Position numbers and translations under genes: made by a program. From contig JBBQBI010000003.1 in the NCBI GenBank assembly GCA_038363005.1, positions 186,001 through 250,000 of the forward strand: a stretch of 64,000 bases of DNA, given 5' to 3'. The number at the start of each line of letters is the position of its first letter. Within the stretch, counting starts at the first letter, position 1. Positions 35,369 to 43,605 of this stretch are shown one piece after another. Under the pieces are notes generated by a model. The model saw only the letters and a list, made by a program, of their open reading frames with translations. It did no database searches and was not told the DNA's origin. The DNA is from JAKOWB01 sp038363005. GTDB taxonomy: Bacteria > Pseudomonadota > Alphaproteobacteria > Kiloniellales > JACOMY01.

Positions 35369-35421
35369 AGCGCCGATTTGAGGCTCAGCTTGCGGGGCGC
35401 TTTATAAATTCCAGCTAAAGC
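35369..35421 (+). promoter_or_regulatory. SAM-II (SAM-alpha) riboswitch aptamer
   Basis: All the conserved parts of the SAM-II class are present in order. P1 pairs AGCGCC (35369-35374) with GGCGCT (35396-35401). The loop starts GATTTG and holds CTTGC. Next come the linker TTATAAA and the 3' strand AGCTAAAG (35413-35420). A loop segment GCTT (35388-35391) can pair with AAGC (35418-35421) to give the pseudoknot. SAM-II is a SAM sensor found mainly in Alphaproteobacteria, upstream of methionine and sulfur genes. Here it leads a sulfonate-type transporter operon. SAM binding should turn expression off. Confidence 0.85.
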
Positions 35422-35471
35422 GACGCTACTACGGGTGTAGGGCTGTCGCTTGGGTGCGACCGGCCCTTTTT
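35419..35471 (+). terminator. Riboswitch expression platform: antiterminator and terminator
   Basis: Terminator: GGGC (35440-35443) plus GTCGC (35445-35449) pair with GCGAC (35456-35460) plus GCCC (35463-35466), then TTTTT (35467-35471). Competing antiterminator: AGCGAC (35419-35424) pairs with GTCGCT (35445-35450), with CTAC and GTAG extending it inside. Both need the GTCGC strand, and the antiterminator also needs the 3' end of the aptamer, so SAM binding should favour termination. Confidence 0.75.
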
Positions 35472-35578
35472 CTTTGGCCCCGCCCCAAGCAGAACCCAAT
35501 CCCCAGGATCGGCGCAGAGAGCCTCTTCACCTGCGGTGTCGCCCAAGCGCGGCACCCGATGGAGGGAGTTAGTTCGCA

Positions 35579-36571
35579 ATGTCCGTTACCAAGCGTTCGT
35601 TCCTGAAGATCGCAGCGGCCGGCCTCTTGGCCTCGTCGCTCACCCTGGGCGCCAGCGGCGCCAGTGCCGAAACCCTGGAGCGCATCGGCGTCGACTTCGC
35701 CTACTACAACCCGGTCTCGCTGCTGATCAAGCAGAAGGGCTGGTTCGAGGAGGAGTTCGCCAAGGACAACATCGCCGTCGAGTGGGTGCAGAGCCACGGC
35801 TCGAACAAGGCGCTGGAGTACCTCAACGCTGGCTCGATCGACTTCGGCTCCACCGCCGGCGCGGCGGCCGTGGTCGGCAAGGCGAATGGCGTGCCGATCA
35901 AGACCATCTACGTCTACTCCAAGCCGGAGTGGACCGCGCTGGTCACCCGCCCTGACACCGGCATCACCAAGATCGAGGACCTGAAGGGCCGCACCGTCGC
36001 GGTGACCCGCGGCACCGACCCCTACATTTTCCTGCTGCGGTCGCTGGCCTCGGTCGGTCTGACCGAGAACGACGTCAACATCGTGCTGCTGCAGCATCCC
36101 GATGGCGCCAACGCGCTGGCGTCGGAGCAGGTTGACGCCTGGGCCGGCCTGGACCCCTACATGGCCAAGCTGGAGCTGGAGACCGGCGCCGTGCTGTTCT
36201 TCCGCAACGCCGACTGGAACACCTACGGCACGCTGAACGTGCGCGAGGAGTTCGCAGCCGAGCATCCCGACGTGGTGAAGCGCGTGCTGGCGGTCTACGA
36301 GAAGGGCCGCACCTACGCCATCGCCCACCCGGACGAGCTGCAGGCCGTGCTGGTCGAGGCCGCCAAGCTGAACCCAGAGGTTGCTGCCAAGCAGCTGGGC
36401 GAGCGCACCGACCTGTCCAACCCCAAGGTCGATGACGGCGTGCGGGCGACCCTGCTGGCCGCCAGCGAGATCCTGCAGCAGGTCGGCATCCTGAAGCCGG
36501 AGGTCGACGTGGCCGCGCTGCTCGACTCCCTGCTGGACAGCCAGTACAGCGCCCAGCTCGCGACGCAGTAA
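35579..36571 (+). CDS. Sulfonate-type ABC transporter substrate-binding protein
   Basis: A 330-residue periplasmic protein of the SsuA/TauA/NrtA-like family. Signal peptide: MSVTKRSFLKIAAAGLLASSLTLGASGASA with cleavage after Ala30. Then VDFAYYNPVSLLIKQKGWFEEE, the NMT1-like fold with NAGSIDFGSTAGAAAVVGKANG, and YVYSKPEWTALVTRPDTGI, DLKGRTVAVTRGTDP. The family binds sulfonates, taurine, nitrate or thiamine precursors. The SAM-II riboswitch favours a sulfur compound, so an alkanesulfonate is likely. A good GGAGGGAG precedes the ATG. Confidence 0.88.
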   Translation: MSVTKRSFLKIAAAGLLASSLTLGASGASAETLERIGVDFAYYNPVSLLIKQKGWFEEEFAKDNIAVEWVQSHGSNKALEYLNAGSIDFGSTAGAAAVVGKANGVPIKTIYVYSKPEWTALVTRPDTGITKIEDLKGRTVAVTRGTDPYIFLLRSLASVGLTENDVNIVLLQHPDGANALASEQVDAWAGLDPYMAKLELETGAVLFFRNADWNTYGTLNVREEFAAEHPDVVKRVLAVYEKGRTYAIAHPDELQAVLVEAAKLNPEVAAKQLGERTDLSNPKVDDGVRATLLAASEILQQVGILKPEVDVAALLDSLLDSQYSAQLATQ

Positions 36572-36669
36572 CGCCGACGACGCTGTCTGCCCCGCCCCTT
36601 GGCCGCCGCCGGAAGTTCTGGCGGCGGCCGGTGGCGGGGCAATAGCGTCTGGCCCAGGAAAGACTTGCC

Positions 36670-37542
36670 ATGGGATACCAGACCGCCTTGCGTCCCGACC
36701 TTCCTGTCGAGCCCAACAGCCGCGCCGCCACGCCGGATGCCGTTGCGTCGCCGCGGGCCGGCACCGGCCGCCGCTGGCTGACCGGTGTCAGCCTGGGGCT
36801 GCTGCTGCCGCTGGCCATCGTCATCCTGTGGCAGGTCGCGGTCGAGGCCGGCTGGATGCGGCCGAACCAGCTGCCCTCGCCAACCGCGGTCTTCACCGAG
36901 ATGTGGGACCTGGCGCGCACCGGCGAGCTTTGGCAGCACTTCGCCGCCACCGGGCAGCGCGTGCTCTGGGGTTTCCTGGCCGGCGCCGGCGCCGCCACGC
37001 TGTTCGGTGCGCTGACCGGCTACAGCCGCCTGGCGCGGCAGATCCTCGATCCGACCTTCCAGGCGCTGAAGGCGGTGCCCTCGCTGGCCTGGGTGCCGCT
37101 GTTCATCCTGTGGTTCGGCATCTTCGAGGCCTCGAAGATCACGCTGATCGCCGTCGGGGTCTTTTTCCCCATATATCTCAATCTTATGGTCGGCATTCTT
37201 AGCACCGACCGGAAGCTGGTCGAGGTAGGGCATGTCTATGGCCTGCCGCGCCGTCAGCTGGTCTGGCGCGTGCTGCTGCCGGGCACCCTGCCGAGCTACT
37301 TTGCCGGCCTGCGCTCCGGCCTGGCGCTGGGCTGGATGTTCGTCATCGCCGCCGAGCTGATGGGCGCCAGCAAGGGGCTTGGCTTCCTGATGCTCGATGG
37401 CCAGATGACAGGGCGGCCGCAGGTCATCATCGGCTCGCTGGTGCTCTTCGCGCTGGTGGGCAAGGCGACCGACGCGATACTGGCCTGGGGTGCCCGCCGT
37501 GCCCTGCGCTGGCAGGATTCCTACGGCGCGATGAGAGCGTGA
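36670..37542 (+). CDS. Sulfonate-type ABC transporter permease
   Basis: A 290-residue permease, with six membrane segments beginning LGLLLPLAIVILWQVAVEAG. The EAA-like coupling loop reads EVGHVYGLPRRQLVWRVLLPG, and SLAWVPLFILWFGIFEASKI is the classic SsuC/TauC signature. The first 35 residues are a long hydrophilic leader. The stop codon overlaps the ATPase start (TGATG), so the two are coupled. It forms the channel of the transporter with the binding protein encoded just upstream. Confidence 0.92.
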   Translation: MGYQTALRPDLPVEPNSRAATPDAVASPRAGTGRRWLTGVSLGLLLPLAIVILWQVAVEAGWMRPNQLPSPTAVFTEMWDLARTGELWQHFAATGQRVLWGFLAGAGAATLFGALTGYSRLARQILDPTFQALKAVPSLAWVPLFILWFGIFEASKITLIAVGVFFPIYLNLMVGILSTDRKLVEVGHVYGLPRRQLVWRVLLPGTLPSYFAGLRSGLALGWMFVIAAELMGASKGLGFLMLDGQMTGRPQVIIGSLVLFALVGKATDAILAWGARRALRWQDSYGAMRA

Positions 37543-38285
37543 TGGCTTTGCTCGAGATCACCGGCGTTTCCAAGAGCTACGCCCCCGCCGGCGGCAAGTC
37601 GCAGCTGGCGCTGGAGGCCATCGACCTGGCGGTGGAGCCGGGCGGCATCGTCTCGCTGGTCGGCACCAGTGGCTGCGGCAAGTCCACCCTGCTGCGCATC
37701 GTCGCCGGGCTGGAGAAGCCCTCGACCGGCGCGGTGCGCGTTGCCGGGGTGGAAGTCGCCGCCCCGTCGCGCGACGTCGGCCTGGTGTTCCAGGAGCCGC
37801 GGCTACTGCCCTGGATGTCGGTGCGGCAGAACGTACGCCTGGCGCTGCACGACCTGCCGCGCGGCGAGCAGGACCCGCTGATCGACGCGGTGCTGGAAAA
37901 GGTCGGCCTCGGCCACTTCGCCGACGTCTGGCCGCATCAGCTCTCTGGCGGCATGGCGCAGCGCGCCGCCATTGCCCGCGCCCTGGTACGCCGGCCCAAC
38001 CTGCTGCTGCTGGACGAGCCCTTCAGCGCGCTGGACAGCTTCACCCGCCAGCAGCTGCAGGAACACCTGATCCAGCTGTGGCACGACGGCGGCTTCACCA
38101 TGGTCTTCGTCACCCACGACATCGAAGAGGCGGTGGCGCTCAGTGACCGCATCATCGTGCTGCGCGGCCAGCCGGGCCGCGTGGTGGGCGATCACAGCAT
38201 CGAGCTGCCGCGCCCGCGCGGTCGGTCCAGCCAGCCATTCCTGGCGCTGAAGGACCAGATCATTGGACAGCTCAGGCTGGTTTGA
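37542..38285 (+). CDS. Sulfonate-type ABC transporter ATP-binding protein
   Basis: A 247-residue ATPase with Walker A GTSGCGKSTL, Q-loop in VFQEPRLLPWMSVRQNV, signature LSGGMAQRAAIARAL, Walker B LLLLDEPFSALD and the H-loop in VTHDIEEAVALSD, as in SsuB and TauB. The start is the ATG overlapping the permease stop; a GTG one codon earlier is less likely. It powers uptake by the preceding permease. Together the three genes encode a full importer. Confidence 0.94.
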   Translation: MALLEITGVSKSYAPAGGKSQLALEAIDLAVEPGGIVSLVGTSGCGKSTLLRIVAGLEKPSTGAVRVAGVEVAAPSRDVGLVFQEPRLLPWMSVRQNVRLALHDLPRGEQDPLIDAVLEKVGLGHFADVWPHQLSGGMAQRAAIARALVRRPNLLLLDEPFSALDSFTRQQLQEHLIQLWHDGGFTMVFVTHDIEEAVALSDRIIVLRGQPGRVVGDHSIELPRPRGRSSQPFLALKDQIIGQLRLV

Positions 38286-38336
38286 TTCAACGCGCGCCGG
38301 GAGCATTCTTGCCGGCCCGCCGATCAGGAGACTCCG

Positions 38337-38855
38337 ATGAACGCCGACGACCTCAAGACGCTGCAGGCGCCGATCAAGGACCGCTATCGCCAGGATGCCG
38401 GGGCGGCGAAGATCACGCTCAGGGCCTCGGGCGACGTCTCGGGCGAGGGCCTGGTCTGCCGCGTCGACACCGCCAAGGCGATGATCGATGCCGGGCTGCA
38501 CCCGCTGACCGGCGGCGACGGCCTGCAGGCCTGCTCGGGCGACATGCTGCTGCAGGCGCTGGTGGCCTGCGCCGGGGTGACGCTGAAGGCGGTGGCGACA
38601 GCGCTGGGCCTGCCGCTGCGTGGCGGCCAGGTGCTGGCCGAAGGCGACCTGGATTTTCGCGGCACGCTAGGCGTCGCCAAGGACGCGCCGGTCGGCTTCT
38701 CCGCCATCCGGCTGACATTCGAAATCGACGCCGACATCAGCGAGGAGCAGCGCGCCACGTTGCTGAAGCTGACCGAGCGCTACTGCGTCGTCTTCCAGAC
38801 TCTGAACCAGCCACCGCCACTGAGCGTCCAGCTGACCACGCTGCAGCAGGCCTAG
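38337..38855 (+). CDS. OsmC family peroxidase-like protein
   Basis: A 172-residue OsmC-fold protein. The first redox Cys is in SGDMLLQALVACAG, and the second in TERYCVVFQTL, so a two-Cys thiol peroxidase mechanism is possible. It is the last gene of the SAM-II-controlled operon, 51 bases after the ATPase. A role in handling organic hydroperoxides or sulfur-containing compounds during sulfur limitation is inference. Its stop codon shares CTAG with the convergent wzt-like gene. Confidence 0.88.
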   Translation: MNADDLKTLQAPIKDRYRQDAGAAKITLRASGDVSGEGLVCRVDTAKAMIDAGLHPLTGGDGLQACSGDMLLQALVACAGVTLKAVATALGLPLRGGQVLAEGDLDFRGTLGVAKDAPVGFSAIRLTFEIDADISEEQRATLLKLTERYCVVFQTLNQPPPLSVQLTTLQQA

Positions 38856-39625
38856 TCGTCGCGGCGGTTGTTGCGGCGGCGCCCGGCCGGCGGCTTGCCG
38901 GGCGGCCGGCCGGTGTAGTGCGTGATTGCCTCGTTGATCGAGCCCAGGAAACTGATACGGCCGGCCTCGAGCACCACGCCGCGATTGCAGGTTTCGCGCA
39001 GCAGCTCCACGTTATGCGAGGCGAGAGCGAAGATTTCGCAGGAATCGATCTTGTCGGTGATCATGGATTCGACGCGGTCCATGAAGCGCCGGTCGCCGAA
39101 ACCGATCCATTCGTCCATCAGCAGGATCTGTGGCGAGATGGTGGTCGCCATGGCCACTGCCAAGCGCACCATCATGCCGCTGGAGTAGGTGTGGACCGGC
39201 AGATGCAGAAAGGTTTCCAGCTCGGCGAAGGCGACGATCTCGTCCAGCCGCAGGCGGATCTGGCTGGGCTTCAAGCCCTGCAGCAGGCCGCGCAGGAAGA
39301 TGTTCTCGTAGCCAGTGGCGTCCTTGTCCATGCCGACCCGGATGTCATAGAGCGTCGAGATGCTGCCGCGTATCTCGCAGCGCCCCTGCGTCGGCTCGTA
39401 GACCCCGGCCATCACCCTGAGCAGCGTGGTCTTGCCGGAGCCGTTCAATCCCAGGATGCCCAAGCGATCGCCCACTTGCAGCGTCAGCTCGACACCGTCC
39501 AGCGCCTTGACGACGCGCGGCGCGGGGCCTTCGCCGCGCCACTTGCGGGCGAACTGCCGGTGCAGCGGCAGGTGCACCGCTACGTCGGTCAGGCGGATCA
39601 GGCTTTCGCCACGTGGGGCCCTCAT
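38852..39625 (-). CDS. Polysaccharide ABC exporter ATPase (Wzt/KpsT type)
   Basis: A 257-residue ATPase with Walker A GLNGSGKTTLLRVMAG, the signature YSSGMMVRLAVAMA and Walker B ILLMDEWIGFGD, where the DEWIxxGD pattern marks O-antigen and capsule exporters. An N-terminal phrase VHLPLHRQFAR is the gate-helix region of Wzt. It lacks the C-terminal carbohydrate-binding domain of the larger Wzt proteins. It lies ten bases after the permease gene and energises export of a lipid-linked polysaccharide. Confidence 0.92.
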   Translation of the reverse strand: MRAPRGESLIRLTDVAVHLPLHRQFARKWRGEGPAPRVVKALDGVELTLQVGDRLGILGLNGSGKTTLLRVMAGVYEPTQGRCEIRGSISTLYDIRVGMDKDATGYENIFLRGLLQGLKPSQIRLRLDEIVAFAELETFLHLPVHTYSSGMMVRLAVAMATTISPQILLMDEWIGFGDRRFMDRVESMITDKIDSCEIFALASHNVELLRETCNRGVVLEAGRISFLGSINEAITHYTGRPPGKPPAGRRRNNRRDD

Positions 39626-39635
39626 GCTCCCTGCC

Positions 39636-40466
39636 TCATGCCCAATAGACCACGCGGCTGCGCCAGCGCAGGAACAGCAGCCCGGCCAGGAGCCAGACGC
39701 CCAGGGTCAGCAGCAGCACGAAGACATAGGACCCCTGGCCCGGCACCTCGTTCAGCAGCGGTGCGCGGATCAGCTGCAGCATGTGGTAGAGCGGATTGAA
39801 GTCGATATAGGCGGTGCGCGCCGACTGGCCGGCGGCCATGGCGCCATTGCCGGCGGGTGAGCTGAGCACGTCGGCGTGCCACAGCACCGGTGTGACGAAG
39901 AATGCCAGGCGCATGGCGATCTGCACGATGGGCCGCAGGTCCGGATAGCGCGCGCAGATCAGTCCGAACAGCGCGATCAGCCCGAGCCCGGTGACCAGCA
40001 GCAGCAGCAGCCCGGGCAGCAGCAGCAGGGTGGTCGGTCCGCCGGGCGCGCCGAAGACCAGGATCATCAGGATGACCAGGGCGAGCTTCATCAGGAACTC
40101 GAACAGCTCGGTCATCAACGTCTCGAAGAAGAACAGCGACAGCGGCAGGCGGCTCTGCTGCATCATGCCGATGCCCTGCACCAGGGTATTGGAACCGGCG
40201 GAGATGAAGCCCGAGACCAGCTGCCAGCAGGTCCAGCCGGCCGCCAGATAGACCATGTAGTCCTTCACGGTCATGTCGAAGGCGTGCGAATAGATCGGCC
40301 CCAGCATAAGCACGAACAGCAGCAGGCCGATCGGTTCCCAGAGCGGGCCGATAAAGGTACGTCGATAGGGGCGCGTGACGTTGCCATAGGCGAAGAGCAG
40401 CCAGGCGCGCCACAGCCCGAGACCATCGTGCAGGTCGTCCCAGGCGGCACGCAATTGCTGCGACAT
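39636..40466 (-). CDS. Polysaccharide ABC exporter permease (Wzm/KpsM type)
   Basis: A 276-residue ABC-2 type permease. After a cytosolic helix (QQLRAAWDDLHDG) comes LLFAYGNVTRPYRRTFIGPLWEP, the signature of the Wzm/KpsM family, and then six membrane segments, with YPDLRPIVQIAMRLAFFVTPVLW in the middle. The ATG is preferred over a TTG one codon earlier. It moves an O-antigen or capsule chain across the inner membrane. No polymer-synthesis genes are directly adjacent. Confidence 0.93.
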   Translation of the reverse strand: MSQQLRAAWDDLHDGLGLWRAWLLFAYGNVTRPYRRTFIGPLWEPIGLLLFVLMLGPIYSHAFDMTVKDYMVYLAAGWTCWQLVSGFISAGSNTLVQGIGMMQQSRLPLSLFFFETLMTELFEFLMKLALVILMILVFGAPGGPTTLLLLPGLLLLLVTGLGLIALFGLICARYPDLRPIVQIAMRLAFFVTPVLWHADVLSSPAGNGAMAAGQSARTAYIDFNPLYHMLQLIRAPLLNEVPGQGSYVFVLLLTLGVWLLAGLLFLRWRSRVVYWA

Positions 40467-40766
40467 CAATGGCTACCCGTATGGCGATGCGGCCTTTCTT
40501 CTAACGTCTTTTCCGGCTGCGGCAAGGGTCTCGCTGGCGGCCAGAGCGCGCCGACTGCCCGCCCAGGCCTGACCTGCCGTGGTTGCTTCGCGCTCATGCT
40601 AGGATGCCGTAGCACGGGGATGTATGCGGTTCGTCGCTGAAATTGACCTTCCGACTCATTTCCGGCTGTATCGCCCGCAGCCGTAGGGTGGACTGGATGC
40701 AGGTTCCCTGGGAACCGCAGCGGGTCCCTGGACAGGCGTCTGCCGAGGCACAGGAGACAAGGTTCG

Positions 40767-40934
40767 ATGGGCCTGACCATCACGCTCGGCGCCGCACGCT
40801 GGGAAGCGCAGTTCTCGATGCTCTACCAGCTGGAATACCGACCGGTGCTGCAGCGCTGGCGGACCCCGGCCGAGCGCGGATTCCTGTTCAAGTTCCTGGT
40901 CTTCGTGGTGCGTGTCGCGGCAGGCCCGCGATGA
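40767..40934 (+). CDS. Possible 55-residue small protein upstream of lpxB
   Basis: An ATG preceded by AGGAGA about ten bases away opens a 55-codon frame. The predicted peptide starts MGLTITLGAARWEAQFS, then MLYQLEYRPVLQRWR, and has one hydrophobic stretch near the end (FLFKFLVFVVRVAAG). It ends ten bases before the lpxB-like start. A possible promoter, TTGACC and TGTATC with 18 bases between, is at 40643-40672. I do not recognise a family. It may be a small membrane-associated protein or a leader reading frame. Confidence 0.45.
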   Translation: MGLTITLGAARWEAQFSMLYQLEYRPVLQRWRTPAERGFLFKFLVFVVRVAAGPR

Positions 40935-40944
40935 GCCGCCATTG

Positions 40945-42126
40945 ATGGTTTCACCTGCTCCTACCGCGGCCGGCCCGCTGATCTACCTAGTGGCGGGCGA
41001 GGCCTCTGGCGACCTGATCGGCCAGCGGTTGATGCGGGCGCTGCGCCAGCGACTCGGCAGGGTGCGGTTCGCCGGGGTCGGCGGCACGCGCATGGCGGAG
41101 GAGGGGATGGCGAGCTTCTTCCCGCTCGCCGAGCTCTCTCTGGTCGGCGTTGGCGAGGTGCTGCCGCACATTCCCAAGCTGCTGCGCCGCCTGCGCGAGA
41201 CAACCGACGAGATCGAGCGCCAGGCGCCCGACCTAGTGCTCTTCATCGATGCCTCCGGCTTCGCCCGCGGCGTGGCGCGGCGGTTGAAGAAGCGGCGCTG
41301 GCCGCGGCCGGTGGTGCAGTACAAGGCGCCGCAGACCTGGGCCTACTGGCCCTGGCGGGCGCGGGCCATGGCGCGCGACTTCGACCTGGTGCTCTGCATC
41401 CTGCCATTCGAGCCGGCGCATCTGGCGGACTATGGCGTGAAATCGGCCTATATCGGCCATCCGGCGTTGGAGTCGGGTGCCGGGCAGGGCGATGGCGCCG
41501 GCTTTCGCGCCCGGCACGGCATCGCCGCCGCCACGCCGCTGCTGGTGATGCTGCCGGGCAGCCGCAGCAGTGAGGTCAGGCGCTCGCTGCCGCTGTTCGG
41601 CAAGACCGCCCAACGCCTGGTGGCGGCACTGCCCGACCTGCGGATCGTGGTGCCTACGGTCGAGACCGTGGCCGAGCGGGTGACCGCGCAGGTTGCCGGT
41701 TGGCCCGGGCAGCCACTGGTCGTCACCGGCGCGGCCGAACGCTTCGCCGCCATGGCGGCGGCCGATACCGCGCTTTGCGTCACCGGCACCGTGACGGTCG
41801 AGCTGACGCTGTCTCGCCTGCCGATGGTGACCTGCTACAAGGTGGCCTGGCTGACGTCACTGCTGTTCGTTCTCTTCATCCGTGTGCGCCATGTCGCGAT
41901 GATCAACGTGCTGCTGGGTCGCCGCGCCGCGCCGGAACTGCTGCAGCATCGGGCGACACCCAGGGCCCTGGCCCGGGCCGTGCTACGGCTGCTGACCGAC
42001 GAACCGGCGCGCCGGCGCCAGCAGGCTGACCTGGACGAGGCGCGCGCCCTGCTGGCGACGCCGGGCGGCGTGGCGCCGACCGAGGCTGCCGCCGACCTGG
42101 TGGTCCAGCAGCTACGCCGGGTCTAG
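40945..42126 (+). CDS. lpxB: Lipid-A-disaccharide synthase-like protein LpxB (divergent)
   Basis: A 393-residue GT19-family protein. It carries the LpxB N-terminus LIYLVAGEASGDLIGQRL and GVGGTRMAEEG, and the middle LVLCILPFEPAHLADYGVKS. LpxB joins UDP-diacylglucosamine and lipid X to form the lipid A disaccharide. Some usual residues differ: SPxVWAW reads APQTWAYW and VGHPL reads IGHPAL. These changes suggest a paralogue or a variant for a modified acceptor. The chosen ATG lacks a strong ribosome binding site; a GTG 33 bases upstream overlaps the 55-codon frame. Confidence 0.85.
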   Translation: MVSPAPTAAGPLIYLVAGEASGDLIGQRLMRALRQRLGRVRFAGVGGTRMAEEGMASFFPLAELSLVGVGEVLPHIPKLLRRLRETTDEIERQAPDLVLFIDASGFARGVARRLKKRRWPRPVVQYKAPQTWAYWPWRARAMARDFDLVLCILPFEPAHLADYGVKSAYIGHPALESGAGQGDGAGFRARHGIAAATPLLVMLPGSRSSEVRRSLPLFGKTAQRLVAALPDLRIVVPTVETVAERVTAQVAGWPGQPLVVTGAAERFAAMAAADTALCVTGTVTVELTLSRLPMVTCYKVAWLTSLLFVLFIRVRHVAMINVLLGRRAAPELLQHRATPRALARAVLRLLTDEPARRRQQADLDEARALLATPGGVAPTEAAADLVVQQLRRV

Positions 42127-42191
42127 CCCGCGCCGCCGGCCCGGTGGTTTGCCTATGCGGGACCCTGTGCTAGCACTGGCGTCCTTGCGGT

Positions 42192-43343
42192 ATGCAGCAA
42201 ATGGACGCCATGCGACAGGCAGCGGAACTCCTCACCCTGGGTGCCATTGGCCAGGCGATCGGTGCGACGGTCGAAGGCGATGCCGGGCTGCTGATTGCCC
42301 GGCCCTTGCCGGCTGGCCAGCCGGCCGGCCCGCAGGACCTGGTAATTGCCTTCGCCGCCGATCCGACCACCCTGCTGGCGGGCAGCCAGGCCCGCGCCGC
42401 ACTGATCGGCGCCGGGGCGCCGCGGCCGCCTGGCCTGGCCGGCCTGCTGGTGGCGGAGCGGCCGCGCCTGGCCTTTGCCAAGCTGCTGCAGCTGTTCGAG
42501 CCGCCGCATCATGCGCCCACCGGGGTGCATCCCAGCGCCGTGGTCGATGCCTCCGCTGTCCTGGGCGAAGGGGTCTCGATCGGCCCGTTGGTGATGGTTG
42601 GCCCAGGGGTGCGGATCGGCGACCGCTGCCGCCTGCTGGGCCAGGTCACGGTCGGCGCCGGGGCGGAACTGGACGAGGACTGCCTGATCCACCCAGGCGC
42701 CCGCATCGGCCCGCGGGTGCGGCTGGGCAAGCGGGTGATCCTGCAGTCCGGGGCGGTGATCGGCGCCGACGGCTTCAGCTTTGTCACGCCCAATCCCTCC
42801 ACCGTCGAAACGCAGCGGGGCACCAGCGGCACGGTCACCACGCGGAACGAGCCGGTCGAACGGCTACCCTCGCTGGGAACCGTGGTGTTGGAGGACGATG
42901 TCGAGATCGGCGCCAATACAACGATTGATCGCTCCACCCTGGGCGTCACCCGGGTCGGTGCCCGCACCAAGATCGACAATCTGGTGCAGGTCGCCCACAA
43001 CGTCAGCATCGGCGCCGACTGCCTGATTGCCGGGCAGACCGGCATCTCCGGCAGCGTGAAGGTCGGCGACCGCGTGGTCATGGCGGGTCAAGTGGGCATC
43101 GCCGACCACCTGAGCATCGGTGACGATGCCGTCCTGGCGGCCGGTGCCGGGGTCTGGAGGAACGTGCCTGCCAGCGAGATCCACATTGGTTTTCCCGCCA
43201 TTCGCAAGGATCGCAAGGCGGAGGAGATGACCTTTATCCAGCGGCTTCCCAGGATGTTGCGAGACCTGCTTGACTTGCGGCAACGGGTAGCGTCTCTGGA
43301 AAAAGCGGCCGGAACCGAGGACAGCAAGAGGGGTCAGGGATGA
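42192..43343 (+). CDS. lpxD: UDP-3-O-acylglucosamine N-acyltransferase LpxD
   Basis: A 383-residue left-handed beta-helix acyltransferase. An N-terminal uridine-binding domain is followed by hexapeptide repeats (VHPSAVVDASAVLGEGVSIG, then IGDRCRLLGQVTVGAG), the catalytic His in VQVAHNVSIGADCL, and a C-terminal helical segment. An insertion around GFSFVTPNPSTVETQRG occurs at the position of the acyl-binding region. It transfers a 3-hydroxyacyl chain from ACP to the 2-amino group. Its stop overlaps the start of the adjacent ACP gene (ATGA), implying a dedicated acyl donor. The start could also be the ATG at 42201. Confidence 0.92.
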   Translation: MQQMDAMRQAAELLTLGAIGQAIGATVEGDAGLLIARPLPAGQPAGPQDLVIAFAADPTTLLAGSQARAALIGAGAPRPPGLAGLLVAERPRLAFAKLLQLFEPPHHAPTGVHPSAVVDASAVLGEGVSIGPLVMVGPGVRIGDRCRLLGQVTVGAGAELDEDCLIHPGARIGPRVRLGKRVILQSGAVIGADGFSFVTPNPSTVETQRGTSGTVTTRNEPVERLPSLGTVVLEDDVEIGANTTIDRSTLGVTRVGARTKIDNLVQVAHNVSIGADCLIAGQTGISGSVKVGDRVVMAGQVGIADHLSIGDDAVLAAGAGVWRNVPASEIHIGFPAIRKDRKAEEMTFIQRLPRMLRDLLDLRQRVASLEKAAGTEDSKRGQG

Positions 43344-43597
43344 GTGAGATCGAAGAGAAGGTGCTCGACATCGTGGCCAAGGAGTGCCGCCTGGACCGCG
43401 CCAGCCTGACGCTGGACAGCAAGATCGAGGACCTGAAGATCGAGTCGATCGACCTGATGCAGACGATCTTTCAGATCGAGGAAGCCTTCGACATCTACGT
43501 TCCCCAGGAAGGCGAGGATTTCAAGCTGACCACGCTGCGCGACGTGACCGACGCCGTCGCCCGGCTGGTTGCCGAGAAACAAGGCAAGGGCGCCTGA
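43340..43597 (+). CDS. Atypical acyl carrier protein (lipid A associated)
   Basis: An 85-residue acyl carrier protein, quite different from AcpP. The phosphopantetheine site is Ser36, but the usual DSL is replaced by ESI (LKIESIDLMQTIFQIEEAFD). It overlaps the lpxD stop and precedes a ketosynthase, so it probably supplies the acyl chain for this lipid A branch, as AcpXL does for very long chain acyl groups in rhizobia. It is not an obvious AcpXL by sequence. The replaced Asp and Leu may change recognition by the transferase. Confidence 0.88.
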   Translation: MSEIEEKVLDIVAKECRLDRASLTLDSKIEDLKIESIDLMQTIFQIEEAFDIYVPQEGEDFKLTTLRDVTDAVARLVAEKQGKGA

Positions 43598-43605
43598 GCC
43601 CGCGC

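Noticed and set aside
38852..40466. Polysaccharide exporter as part of a capsule operon
   Set aside because: Only the ATPase and permease are present; no polymerase or export partners lie beside them, so no capsule system can be claimed.
40643..40945. 100-codon open frame before lpxB
   Set aside because: The start lacks a ribosome binding site, the sequence looks random, and it overlaps the better supported 55-codon frame in another phase.
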